NCBI GenBank assembly: GCA_029964075.1
Contig: CM057133.1
Coordinates: 12,300,699 to 12,364,698 of the forward strand
Direction of reading: 5' to 3'
Length of the DNA: 64,000 nt
DNA from: Patiria pectinifera
Lineage: Eukaryota; Echinodermata; Asteroidea; Valvatida; Asterinidae
The notes under the pieces are model-generated. The model worked only from the letters and a program-made list of their open reading frames with translations, had not been told where the DNA came from and made no database searches. Both the position numbers and the translations under genes were made by a program. Below are positions 13,105-23,667 of this stretch, in pieces (the first letter of the stretch is position 1; every line of letters starts with the position of its first letter).

Positions 13105-14959
13105 GGTTCACTGTTTCTTCATAATTAGAAGATGCATGTTCACTGGGGATGAAAGCAAAGTGTAATCACAAATGTCTCACAAACCTAAACGAAAAGGCTT
13201 TTCGACGATGGAATGATAAAAATTGCACAATGGCAGATCAATGACATCAATCAGCTCCCCAAAAAAGGAAAAATAGAAATGAGAATTCAACAATATACAG
13301 TTGGATTTTAAGTTGTCAAATCAAAATACGCAAACAATTTACTCGTTGATTTTCCAACATGAAAACTTTAAACTTTTTGGAGGTTATTTTCAGTTCGACA
13401 CTATTGTCCAATCTTCACTAGGTCCTGTGAAATTCTGCATGGAGAAACCACAGTGCTTGCAATCGCAAACGGTAGCTGGATGGTCATAGTGAGAAACTGG
13501 CAGGAAGCTGCATGACATATTCTGTCCTTAGAATGCTAGTGTAAAACACCTCTGCTTGATACTGCTGTTACAGAGAAGATACTGATACAGCAAACGAGAG
13601 CAGGTTGTATAGAGAACCAGTATGGTAGGTGGTCCACATTTCCTTGGTCCGAGTTTGTGATCATCAGTGGATCTAGCTTTCTTCATTCATCATAAACTCG
13701 GCCACAATCCAAGTGAAGAAGATTCGCTGGAGCACTGGGCTGTAAACCTGTCAGGAAGTGTAGAGGTTCTGGGTGTGCTATCTTGTCTGCTTGTCCACAG
13801 GAGAATCAAGTGAATTAAACTGCAGTAGAAAGAAATTCAATCGTTCATGGAAATGGTCATTGTTTTAGAAGAAAAGCCTACTGCAGAACAACTGTACCAA
13901 GCATGCCAAGTGTCAACACATTAAAAATGTTCTTGTTGCTAAACTACATGTATGTACTATATGTAGACAACTTTTTCCGAGCAACCTGATGGCTCAGCTG
14001 ACAGACACGTAAGCTGAAAGTTTACAAATACATGTACATGACATCCTCAAAAACTAGAAGATGACTGATGAAGTTTTTCTCAGACTTTCCTCTCCAAAAT
14101 ACTTGTTTGATTTGTAGAACATGAATCACAATGAATTCAAACGAAGTGTTCATCAGCACTTTGATGACAACATTCAGGCTTGTGCCCTCTACGGGTGCAC
14201 AGTGCTGTATATTTCCAGCCGCTGCGTGGAATGCCAATCAGCCAGCCACCCCTGACAAGCTCTGTAGTTGAGCTGAGACATCTCAACTAGTAAGCAGGAG
14301 GTCGTTGGTTCAGGTCCAGCCTAAGCAAGCAATTTTCTCACAAGCTGTCAGAGAGTACAATGCTTACAAAGCTACGTCAGTGAAGGGCAAAATGCAATTT
14401 TAAATTGCTGTTCATTGGTCAAGTCACAACGAGGTACCCACAAGTGCAGATATCGAGCAAATACAATGACAGGAGTAAAAATTCAGAGTTTGCAGGCGGT
14501 ACAGATCAAAAGCCTCCTCTGCAGCAGAGAGCGTTCCTTTTTCTAATAAAAAAAAACTCAGTTCCACAAAACGCACGATGATGCTACCACTGGAGCATCA
14601 ATAAACAGCCTTCATTTTGGATGTGTAACACACAGCCTCCACAATGCTTCTACCTAAATTGATGCAGCAAAAGTCGGTGTGTAGGGGGTGGAGGAAGTCG
14701 GCTGTCTCATCCATCTTCATTAATCCAAGAGAGTTAATGAGGGAATAAGCTTTTAGGATGTTTGCAGGAGATAGGGCACGTCATTGCAATATGGGCACAG
14801 TCATGATTCTCTGGAAAACAACATTTTGTCAGTAGTCCGTCAGCCATCTGACGAACCGGTAATATATGCTCCAATTATCTCGTGTTTTCCAACACAATAA
14901 CCTGCTCACTGATTTTGATGCCTCAATTTTCGCTGGAGATAATTTAGAAGACTTAAATA

Positions 14960-17261
14960 TGGTGGCAGTGATATGATCAATAGTCATGACATCACAGGAA
15001 GGTAAGTTTATACAGCGCTGTAAGCCTTTAGTTTAAATCTTGGTAAGGCAAGGTTGAAGGGGGGGGGGGGCGGAGCTCATTAAAATCAAATGATATTTAA
15101 TATTATTCGTGATGCTTTTTGTTGCAGCATGTTTGCTGATGGAAACACAGTTTGCGTACAGGACAATGACTTTGCCAACATAAATGAATAATGCAGTGGG
15201 GGTGTCACACCCTTCTAGCAACTCCCCTGGTGACATGCTCAGAATACTGCCTCTAGGAATAATTACGTCTCGCAGCCTTATTGTAGACCTTTATCAGGAT
15301 ACGCCATCTTGAAAATCAAAGCCAGGCAATTAACGCACAGAAACATGGCGGCATAAATAGTGTGTGCAGTGAGCGAGTGACTCTCGCAAACTTACAGCAG
15401 ATTGACACTCTTATATAAATGAATGGCATACAGCTCAAATTCCCAGAATCATCAATCAACTTTCTTAAGGTACGGTCGGTCATGTCTTATTGAATTTTGA
15501 AGAATGATCTGATGAATATACAGCCCAAAACCAGTGGCCGAAATGAAGTTTTCATGTCTGAGTTTACCAGGCATCAGTAGCACCCAACTGTATCAGATCA
15601 GAGAAACGATCAAGCTTTTCTATTTTCCTTTTTCCGTCCACGGATTTTTCTGAGCTGAAATTGTTAGTAGGTACTTACATTAAGGGGCTATCTGCACAGG
15701 ACCTGTCATTTTGCAGAAATAAAAAGGAAAATTTGAGCCCGATCATGCGCATATGCGGGCACTTGACACATTTCTTTCACTGCCCAACATTAGCGCACTG
15801 TACCCCGACAAACCAGTTTGACCACTACAAAATAACTGTCAAAAGCTCTGGGGTGGTGTGTGTTAATTCTCGTTCACCAATTATGATGCCTCGATTGCTG
15901 GAGATAATTTTGAGGACTTTATTTACTATACAAGATCAATAGTTACATCAACATATGTTATAGTACTAAAATGAACACATAGTTCAGATCCGGGTGGGGG
16001 AGGGGTAGTCAGGTTGGTGGAGGCTTTGATACAGAAAAGAGCCCTCAAATTTAAACCATAAACTTTGATGATATATTCTTGTAATCTATCAATGTTGGTT
16101 AGGCCAAATGCAACCATCTTTTAATGAAATCTGACAGTGACCTCCCTTAATTTAACTTGGAGAATTAGTATCACTAGGCAACCTGTAAACACTGTAAATT
16201 TTCCATTGGCTAACGGTAGTGTTTTGACACGACTTTGTAATCGCACAGAACCGCCAAAGCTCCATCCTCCTTAAAAAAACTTTTTAAGTGACATAAATTA
16301 CAAGATGCTTCTTAAGAACATTGCCAAACACAAGGCAGCTGAACTCAAGGAGAGGGATGAATGTATATGGACATCAGAAGATATCAGAAAGACCTACTGA
16401 GAAGGAAGATATCTATTTGTATTTCTTTCGCAGATTGTGGTTCATTTGAAAACGAGACAGACTTAATGACTCCAGATGATGACAAAATGCAGGACATTGC
16501 AGGTAGTGAGTTCCAACACAAAACAGGATTAAAACACTGGAAGTCTTACGTCTCACTGCACTGACTCCTTTGGAGAAAAAAAAAGACAGTAAAACCAATG
16601 CGAGGTTGTGGAAAATGTGCAGTACGACTTAGAAGGGATCAGAGAGCTTCGAACACATGCTGAGGTGATGCCCGCAGGAATATAGCTGAGAAAAACGACT
16701 GAGTACCTGACCATAAGAAGTACGTGTGTGCTATAAGCAGCAAGCTTTTAGATTCTGGCAACTCGAAGGAGGGAAACTGCAGTCAGAACATCACCAGCCC
16801 AAAATATGACACACATGGAATTTGGCGATGCATGGTAAAGCTGTGGCCAGACAACATACCCAAGATGATGAGAGACTCACTTGGATGAAATGTCACAAAT
16901 GTATTTCTGAAATTCTGTCGGTAATATATCACACCGCGGTTTGATTTCATGGTATCGAAGAAAGAAATGCCATTCTGAAAGGAAAAATCTTCAACACGTT
17001 CAGCCCCATTCTCCCACAAATTGCACGTTTGTTTTTTACATCACTCATTGGAAAGCTAAGAAGAGAAGATGATAAGAGCAACATTTTGATTTTGATTTGA
17101 CACAAGATTTGGAGGATACAACACAACCTTCTAGAACAACGCGCTCTACAAGTCTTCTGAAATTATATGGAAGAAAGTTTATGAAATCAGGAAATCACAA
17201 CTGTACAACTGCAAAACATAAATTCTAGGAGTTCTAAACATCTCGGTTGAGCTACATCAAA
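14960..17261. other. Gene-poor spacer between the GPCR array and the plus-strand GPCRs
   Basis: To about 15,085 the sequence still aligns with the array spacer. A G-run lies near 15,060. About 750 bp follow that I do not recognise, then a second diverged copy of the spacer block at about 15,840-16,100 (shared phrase CAGGTTGGTGGAGGCTTTG). From 16,100 to 17,261 I see only short open frames and no recognisable domain. A minus-strand GPCR would be expected here by array logic but is not found. Confidence 0.6.
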
Positions 17262-18242
17262 ATGGAGAAAAACAATTCTTTAGTAACCCCCTCTCCTTTT
17301 GTTTTATCACTGCCAACTATACTCATAGTGCCCATGACTGTATTTGGAATGATCTTCTGTCTCATCTACTTGTGGCTTATATTCTCTATTGTTTTCTGTC
17401 GCAAACTCAGAAATCATTCCAATTATTTCCTGGTAAATTTATTTGTCAATGAATTTGTTTCTAACCCATTACTTCTGATTATCATCCATCAAGACACAAA
17501 TTACCTTTCCCCGAAAATATCGGTGTTGCTGGTAGCTAGTTTAAATGCAGTTTCTGCCTACGGTTATTTGTTATTTTCTGCTATTGTTGCCCTTGACAGG
17601 TATTTCAAAATTGCCAAACCCATGCAGTATGTACGCCTCATGTCTAACAAAGTGTGCACAGGTATTACCCTGATTGTTTGGGGCCTGTTGGCTGTTACCT
17701 TCATTGGTTCATTTGTCACTAATATGGGCAAGTTTGATTCAGATTTCATATCGATAGCTGATCTGTTTTTCAATGAAGCTTTCTTGTCACTCGTTATAGT
17801 CCTCTTGGATGTCTTTGCTTTTCCTTGCTTACTTACAATCACAGTGTCCGTTGTCGCTCTGGCCTGTATTGCCAGAAATCAACAGCGCAAGATAGAAGCC
17901 GAGAGAATCAATCTCGGAAATATTGCCACCGACCGCCAACCCGATATCCCTAATCAAGGGGCACGCCCCAAAAGAAAGCATTCATCCAAATTGGCACGCT
18001 ACTCAAGCATGTCCTTTAGCACAATCATTATCGCCTGGGTCCCAAACATTATGCTCATTAATTTTGTCACCCTTCAAGTTGTGGCCCTGACACAGGGTGT
18101 GTATATCGCGATGTTTGTTCTCAACGGTATCGCAGTAATGCAGATGGGGTTGGGGGCGCTATTTCTGGTGTACATGCAGAGCGAACACAGGCAGGTGCTC
18201 TGTGATACATGGAAGGCCATCCGTAACAAGTTCACCTGCTGA
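17262..18242 (+). CDS. Intronless olfactory-receptor-like class A GPCR
   Basis: A 326-residue single-exon receptor. I chose the ATG at 17262 (context CAAAATGG, A at -3 and G at +4). The frame stays open five codons further upstream but has no ATG there. The N-terminus MEKNNS has a glycosylation sequon. Seven hydrophobic helices are visible. LDRYFKIAKPMQY follows TM3, VWG marks TM4, ARNQQRKIEAE opens the third intracellular loop, AWVP lies in TM6, and TM7 ends GALFLVYMQSEHR where NPxxY is usual. The protein ends FTC. It is a diverged paralogue of the minus-strand array and close to the gene at 19958. No ligand can be inferred from sequence. The opposite strand to the array implies an older inversion or an independent duplication. 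Confidence 0.85.
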   Translation: MEKNNSLVTPSPFVLSLPTILIVPMTVFGMIFCLIYLWLIFSIVFCRKLRNHSNYFLVNLFVNEFVSNPLLLIIIHQDTNYLSPKISVLLVASLNAVSAYGYLLFSAIVALDRYFKIAKPMQYVRLMSNKVCTGITLIVWGLLAVTFIGSFVTNMGKFDSDFISIADLFFNEAFLSLVIVLLDVFAFPCLLTITVSVVALACIARNQQRKIEAERINLGNIATDRQPDIPNQGARPKRKHSSKLARYSSMSFSTIIIAWVPNIMLINFVTLQVVALTQGVYIAMFVLNGIAVMQMGLGALFLVYMQSEHRQVLCDTWKAIRNKFTC

Positions 18243-19957
18243 ACTGAAAACTAATACATGTATATTGTATACCTACAGAAGTAACACTAGATGTTGTAAT
18301 TAGGCAGCAAACAAAATTTGTATCAACCTAAACCTGAAAGTAGCATGGTAGGCAGTTAAGATCAGAATTTGTAGATGAGCTCTGAAGTCACTCAGTAGTC
18401 TTTTGCCCAAATTTGTAGGTTCGGCAAGTATGATTTGTTTGAAAAAGCAACCTTTGTAACATCAAGTTACGAAATGGCCAAAGACATCTGGGCTGCATTC
18501 CACTTGCGCAAACGTTCCAAACGTTTGTACTCTTTGTGTGCATATCCAACGGGAATCATTTGCAAAACTTGGCAAGCGTTTGCATTGCATGGAACACATC
18601 CTTGGTGTAGTCAAGTGGCTGTGTTATTAAGTAAATCTCTTTTTTTCACCGAGGTAATAATAATGACAGCCCATGACCTGTATTCCTAATTATCCCGTTA
18701 TGAGTCTCTGATCAGTCAGCTGCAAGTAATATCTCCACTGACAGCTCTTGTGCATCGTAATTGATGGACTGCAATCAATCTTGTCCCTGCAATGTTTACT
18801 AAATGGTTATTGCCAATAAAAAAAAATCTAAGAATAAAGTATGATTAAAAGCCGCGGGAACAGTGTTCTACTCAGTGTTTGAGCTACAATATCAATAACT
18901 AGACAACCGGACCCGAGCGTAAAGGACAGTGTCTACGCATTCTACTGAGCAAGGGGTTACTGCTTCTGAAATCCCCGGTAACTGTGCCCAAGACCTGAAC
19001 AAGACAGAATTTTGAGAGCGCGAATTGCATGAGAAGTGGCTACGACCAGCAGTATAAAAAGTGAGAGACCATCATACTGTCGAGTATCCATGAACAATCG
19101 ATGCTAGGATCTTCAGATGAAAAAAAAACAAGAAGTGAAGATTTCCACTGTCAGTTTCTACCTCGTTTTAGCTAATCTCTTTCATCAGTTAATACAATAT
19201 CAGCGACTTATTATTTGTTGTCATCCACAGCAGATTGCAGCTGAAGTCCTTTGTTACGACAGAACGTGTCGCTGCAAGATAACTTGTCAGGAACTCCATT
19301 AGAGTGGAGTCAAAATGCGGAATACGTTTGTGGAAAATAGTGCGTAAAGATGAAACAGGTTCTAGAAACAAGCGATCTGCGTTAGACTCAGTCCTGCGTG
19401 TCATGCCAGCTCCCATGTCACCTTTGATTCTCGATGCTAGGATCTTCAGATGAAAAAAAAAAGAGCGAAGATTTCCACTGCCAGTTTCTATTTCGTATTA
19501 ACTCATCTCTTTCTGACTATGAGATGACCGAGGCCGACTGTGAGTTAAAGCATAGCTTATGGTAGATGCGTGGCAGACATTCGTAGAGCAGAAAGTTTCA
19601 CCGCTACTGAAGTACCTCAACTAAATTTAACTTCAGAAATGATCTACCTCTTTCTTCATTACATTGCGGTTACGTCTCTAACTTGAAGACACTGCCATAT
19701 CAGTTTCAAACAGATTAAATCCATATCTTTGAATTCAGGACCGCATGCACTTTTGTCTAAACGGCAATCAGGTGATTTAACACACACAAAAAAACCAGAA
19801 AAACATAATAGAAAACTGAAAAACTGTTGGATTCTTTTCAGGTGAGAACTTGCGAGGGCCAAGTCTTACAAGGACCTGATCTGAATCTGGACACCCATTT
19901 GTGTGATCTCTTCGACTGTGGACCGTTATGATGTCATTGTCTGAGTAAAGAGGAACT
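18243..19957. other. Spacer upstream of the second plus-strand GPCR, with an ~82-bp direct repeat
   Basis: No convincing gene is present; open frames such as 18435-18689 show no domain and have no paralogue. An A-rich stretch with AATAAA-like hexamers near 18,815-18,840 could end the transcript of the GPCR at 17262. A direct repeat beginning TCGATGCTAGGATCTTCAGA occurs at 19098-19183 and again at 19431-19512, both upstream of the GPCR at 19958. Confidence 0.5.
19098..19512 (+). repeat. Two direct copies (~82 bp) upstream of a GPCR gene
   Basis: Copies at about 19098-19183 and 19431-19512 share TCGATGCTAGGATCTTCAGA, an A-run, GAAGATTTCCACTG and AGTTTCTA in order, 333 bp apart. They lie 450-860 bp upstream of the GPCR start at 19958. 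A duplicated regulatory segment is possible; a small repeat family is the alternative. Confidence 0.6.
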
Positions 19958-20932
19958 ATGGGGTTGAATGACTCGTCAGCAGATCAGCCTTCTCTCCCAC
20001 TACCATTAGCGCTTCGAGTGAGTGCATCGACACTTTGCGCAGTCCTCTCTCTCGTCTACCTGTGGGTCATCTTCTCTGTCGCTTTCTTTCGCCAACTCAG
20101 AAATCCCTCCAATTACTTTCTGGTCAGTTTATTTGTCAATGAGTTTTGTCTTACCTTGTTGTTGGCATCATCCTTCAGCACAAATGATATGACTACTCCC
20201 CAAAATGCAGCACTTATGTTGTTTGAATTAGGACTATCGTGCTCTTTTTTACTTGGCTTTATCTTGAATTCCACCGTCATTGCTGCCGACAGATATTTCA
20301 AAATAGCAAAGCCCATGAAGTATATGCGCCTCATGACTACTAAAGTATGGTCCTGCATTATTCTGCTCACATGGGTAGTTTCTTTAATTTCTGGCATCGG
20401 GACGTATTTTAGTAACTTTGGCAGCGTTGAGGGCAAGCTCATTTCAGCATTAGATGTTTTCAACAACCAGTACTACATGAAACTGGCAGTTATAGTGTTT
20501 GATATTTTGGCAGTGCCGTGCTTACTTGCAATGGCAATACTGGTAACTCAACTGGTGGTCATTGCCAGATACCAACAGCGTAAAATAGAAGCCGAGAGAA
20601 TTAACTTAGGACACATTGCCACCAACGACCCCACAAATGACAATAATCAGGTAGCACGACCCCGCCACGTGCGTACATCCAAATCCATCTGGTACTTATG
20701 TGCCTACTTTACGACTATCATCATGGCATGGCTGCCCCCCGTGATGATATCTAACTTAATAACGTTCAAACTTGTAAACATTCAGTTTGATCAGGCAAGT
20801 TACATTGCCCTCGCCGTAGCAACGCTACAAATGCTCTTTGGGGCCCTTTTTCTAACGTACGTACAGAAAGACCACAGATTGGTCCTGCGTAATGCTTACA
20901 AAGCAATCCTTAACCTGTGCGAGCGTCAATAA
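19958..20932 (+). CDS. Intronless olfactory-receptor-like class A GPCR
   Basis: A 324-residue single-exon receptor starting MGLNDSSADQ (sequon NDS). After TM1 comes LRNPSNYFLVSL, which resembles the olfactory-receptor LHxPMYxFLxxL segment. ADRYFKIAKPMKY follows TM3, ARYQQRKIEAERINLG begins loop 3, AWLPP is in TM6 and TM7 ends GALFLTYVQKDHR instead of NPxxY. It is the closest relative of the gene at 17262. It lies tail-to-tail with the coiled-coil gene 3.8 kb downstream. The 3' part from 20674 onward is repeated in inverted form at the far end of the window (63742-64000), so this locus marks the outer part of the inverted repeat. Confidence 0.87.
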   Translation: MGLNDSSADQPSLPLPLALRVSASTLCAVLSLVYLWVIFSVAFFRQLRNPSNYFLVSLFVNEFCLTLLLASSFSTNDMTTPQNAALMLFELGLSCSFLLGFILNSTVIAADRYFKIAKPMKYMRLMTTKVWSCIILLTWVVSLISGIGTYFSNFGSVEGKLISALDVFNNQYYMKLAVIVFDILAVPCLLAMAILVTQLVVIARYQQRKIEAERINLGHIATNDPTNDNNQVARPRHVRTSKSIWYLCAYFTTIIMAWLPPVMISNLITFKLVNIQFDQASYIALAVATLQMLFGALFLTYVQKDHRLVLRNAYKAILNLCERQ

Positions 20933-22074
20933 ATTGCAGATTCGGTTAAGGTAGAGTTGGTTCGCAATTGGGAGATCAGTGAATGGGTGCGAGTGTTGAC
21001 ATGACGCACAAGCGTGCAACCAAGTGTGTATTTGCCTGCAATCGGAGACCCCCTATTGTTCCTCTGTTGTTTGTACGTTTAACTTTTTAGGAATACCTCC
21101 CATATGTTTTGTACACGAATCCAAATTGGGGACCTCTCGGGAATTGGGGACCCTATTGTCCCCTATTGTTCAACGTCCCCTATTGAATGCAGAAACAAAC
21201 TCATGCGGCTCCTATTATTCGTCGGTTTAGTGTGTGACATCACATAGCTACAACTGGCTGAATGACATTCATGTCCTGAATCACACATGCGCCTCTGGCA
21301 GCAGTTAAAGTCACTTCCCACAAACACTTGCTAGCCACAGCCACTACTGCTGTACTGCTAGCCACAGCCACAATACAATTAATATGGATGCAACCTGCTC
21401 TGCCCTTTAAAGGCTTTCATTGACGAGTCGGCCATATTAAATTGAAAGCGAGGTAAAATGTTCATTTTTTTTGGAACTTGCGACTAAAAATTAAAGCAAT
21501 GACATAAAGTTAATTACAATTTAATACCAGTCTGCTTGGATGAATAATTTAAAATTTGTGATCATACCCCAATGTTTAAGCCACATTTAAAAAAAATACT
21601 GAAATTGAATGTATAAATAGTCTGGCACCATCCCATTCAACAGTTTACAATTTATAAAATACGTTCAGGGAACACGATCAAAAATGGCTCCCTGGTGAAT
21701 AAGGTCTATTTTAATTTGTTTTTGCCGTAGTGGTTATCAATTAATTTTGTTTTTACTTACCTTGGGCTTGGTTGGCGCTAGTCAATATTCTGCTGTCCTC
21801 CACTTTCTCGGCAATTTTCTGTCTCAAGAGCGGCGCTACCTGCTGCAGAAGGAGGTAGCTAGCAATATCTGGGCAAAGTGATTATTAAGGTGGAAAAAAA
21901 AAAATTCCTGTCCAGAATTTAATGTGACGTTCCTTGCATGAAAAACGGGTTAAAGTCAATTTTCGGATTGAATTGAAAATGGAGATTACAGGGATGTGCT
22001 CTTATTATGTTCAAAATTATCCCTCCACCCAATTTTTTTTTTTTTTTAAATTGAAGTATACAATTAAAGGAATG

Positions 22075-22375
22075 ATTATACCAGCGACTGTGCCAAAAAC
22101 CAGAACTCGTACCGGTGATAAAACGTTTCAAGCCCCTGGACCAGGTCTTTGGAAATGTCTGCCCAACCAACATCAGGGAGGCCAAAACCTTGAACATTTT
22201 CAAAGGTCTTCTAAAAGCACCTGTTGTCAAATTTCTTGTATATCTTTGTATTTCGCTTTGATGTTCTGTTTAGTGAGTGTCATTGTTCATTGTGTAATTT
22301 ATAATATATATTGCCTCGTACTGCGCTGTGTTCCTTGAAAAGCGCTTTATAAATGCCAAATTGTATTGAATTGTA
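22075..22375 (+). mobile_element. 3' end relic of a CR1/L2/RTE-type LINE
   Basis: A short open stretch encodes TGDKTFQAPGPGLWKCLP, matching the C-terminal tail of many non-LTR reverse transcriptases (pattern RLWNxLPxxIR...LxxFKxxLK). It is followed by a 3' tail with AAAGCGCTTTATAAATG and an ATTGTATTGAATTGTA end, typical of LINE/SINE 3' tails in marine animals. Only the last few hundred bases remain. The mirror copy is at about 62,325-62,640. Confidence 0.65.
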
Positions 22376-23351
22376 TCACTAAAAGACATCAAAGCGATGG
22401 TACAACAATTTTATTATATTAGAGACCATTACACATTTGATATTAAAATGAAAAATCTATTCTACTTTGGAAAGAAAACTCTAAGGTGGGATTGGTTTTA
22501 TTATCTGATGTTTATGTACATGTATACTTCTTATTATGCTGCTGTTGTGCACTAAAATGAATTATTATTAAAATGAAAGATCTGTGTCCTGATTAAACAT
22601 ATTTCATATTTACCTACTTTGTATTTAATGCTTATGCAAAGAAAATATTTTGAACTGTTTGATCAATTGTTAGCATAAAATTTGTGTAAATTTCTTTTTG
22701 AAATCTTATAAAAGAGAATGGTGACTTCTTAGTTTAAAATGATGTTTAAGGTAGAGTGAACCATTTGCAGCTATCCAAAATGTAACCGACCAAATTATTG
22801 TTAAAAATCTTACTTGGTTTAAAGATATTAATGACACTTTATTCCCTGTGAAATTATTTCTTCTGGCATGCTGTCATTTTGAAGAGAACAGTTAAAGAAG
22901 GATATTTCTAAAGGTGTGTCAAGTGACACGTTTTTGGAAATTTCCGTTGGTAGTTGGTTTGTAATTGGGCGAATCCATGAATGGGTGCAAGCGTTGACAC
23001 GACGCACACGCGCATGCGGTTGTTATTATTATTAGCGATAATCGTCGGTTAAGTGTGTGACATCACGGCTGAATGAGAATCATGGCCCGAATGCTGATTT
23101 CAGGATTGCGTCATGATGAGAGGATGCAATTCAAAATATAACTCAGCAAATTTTGAATTGAAATTGACTGAGATCCAGAATATTGTGTTTTCTTAAAATA
23201 TACAGCATTCACAGTGCTAAAACTTCATCAGGTCAATTGTTAAGCATCTGTGTTTAGATTTTGAGCACTTTTGTTGCTTCAAACGAAAAAAAAATGCACA
23301 AATGACAAATGGTCTATCCTGCCTTTAAAACAAAAGATCTACATTCATATT

Positions 23352-23667
23352 CAAGGGCGGATCGAGGGGGGGGGGGCCAAAGGGGGCCATGGCCCCCCCA
23401 AAAACGAAACCAATTTTTTTTTTATGTGACGTCGCAATAAAGGCAGGCAATGAGTACACCACCATCTTTTCCTCAAAAAACATTGGTTAAAGTGGTCAGA
23501 AATTGCCTCAGATCGCACCACAGAGCATCTAGAATCCAAAAAATTTTTTCGGGGCCCTTAAGCGGGCCCCGAACCCCACGCCGTAATTTTTGGACCCACT
23601 TTTTGGGGGGACCAAAAATGTTTTTTGGCCCCCCCCCCCAAAAAATTGTGTTCTGGATCCGCCCTTG
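23352..23667. mobile_element. Non-autonomous hAT-like transposon, present only in the left arm
   Basis: A 316-bp element with perfect 12-bp terminal inverted repeats CAAGGGCGGATC / GATCCGCCCTTG and an 8-bp target duplication TTCATATT at 23344-23351 and 23668-23675. Long G- and C-runs lie just inside both ends. The right arm has a single, slightly changed target and no element, which is a clean empty site. The 8-bp duplication and GGCGGATCC-type ends fit the hAT superfamily; no transposase is encoded. Confidence 0.85.

Larger units (their letters stand above)
1..16100. repeat. Tandem segmental array of ~3.4-kb GPCR-bearing units
   Basis: The same anchor (TACAGAGAAGATACT) recurs at 1, 3379, 6824, 10252 and 13569, giving unit lengths of about 3378, 3445, 3428 and 3317 bp. 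All units run in the same direction, and each of the first four contains one minus-strand intronless GPCR. The spacers are also highly similar, so the duplication covered gene plus flanks. The fifth unit (from 13569) keeps the spacer to about 15,085 but has lost the GPCR. A still more decayed copy of the spacer block lies at about 15,840-16,100. The similarity is seen directly; recent expansion by unequal exchange is inference. Confidence 0.9.

Noticed and set aside
3833-14237. Short open frames (60-104 codons) repeated in the array spacers, e.g. 3833-4048, 4473-4655, 7301-7486, 11344-11526, 14022-14237 on the minus strand
   Set aside because: Their similarity follows from duplication of the whole unit. 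They are interrupted in some units, differ in length and show no domain.
16361-17019. Possible gene between the array and the GPCR at 17,262
   Set aside because: Only short frames on both strands, no domain, no splice pattern and no repeat partner.
18435-18689. 84-codon open frame downstream of a GPCR
   Set aside because: No recognisable motif, no paralogue in the window, composition like the surrounding spacer.
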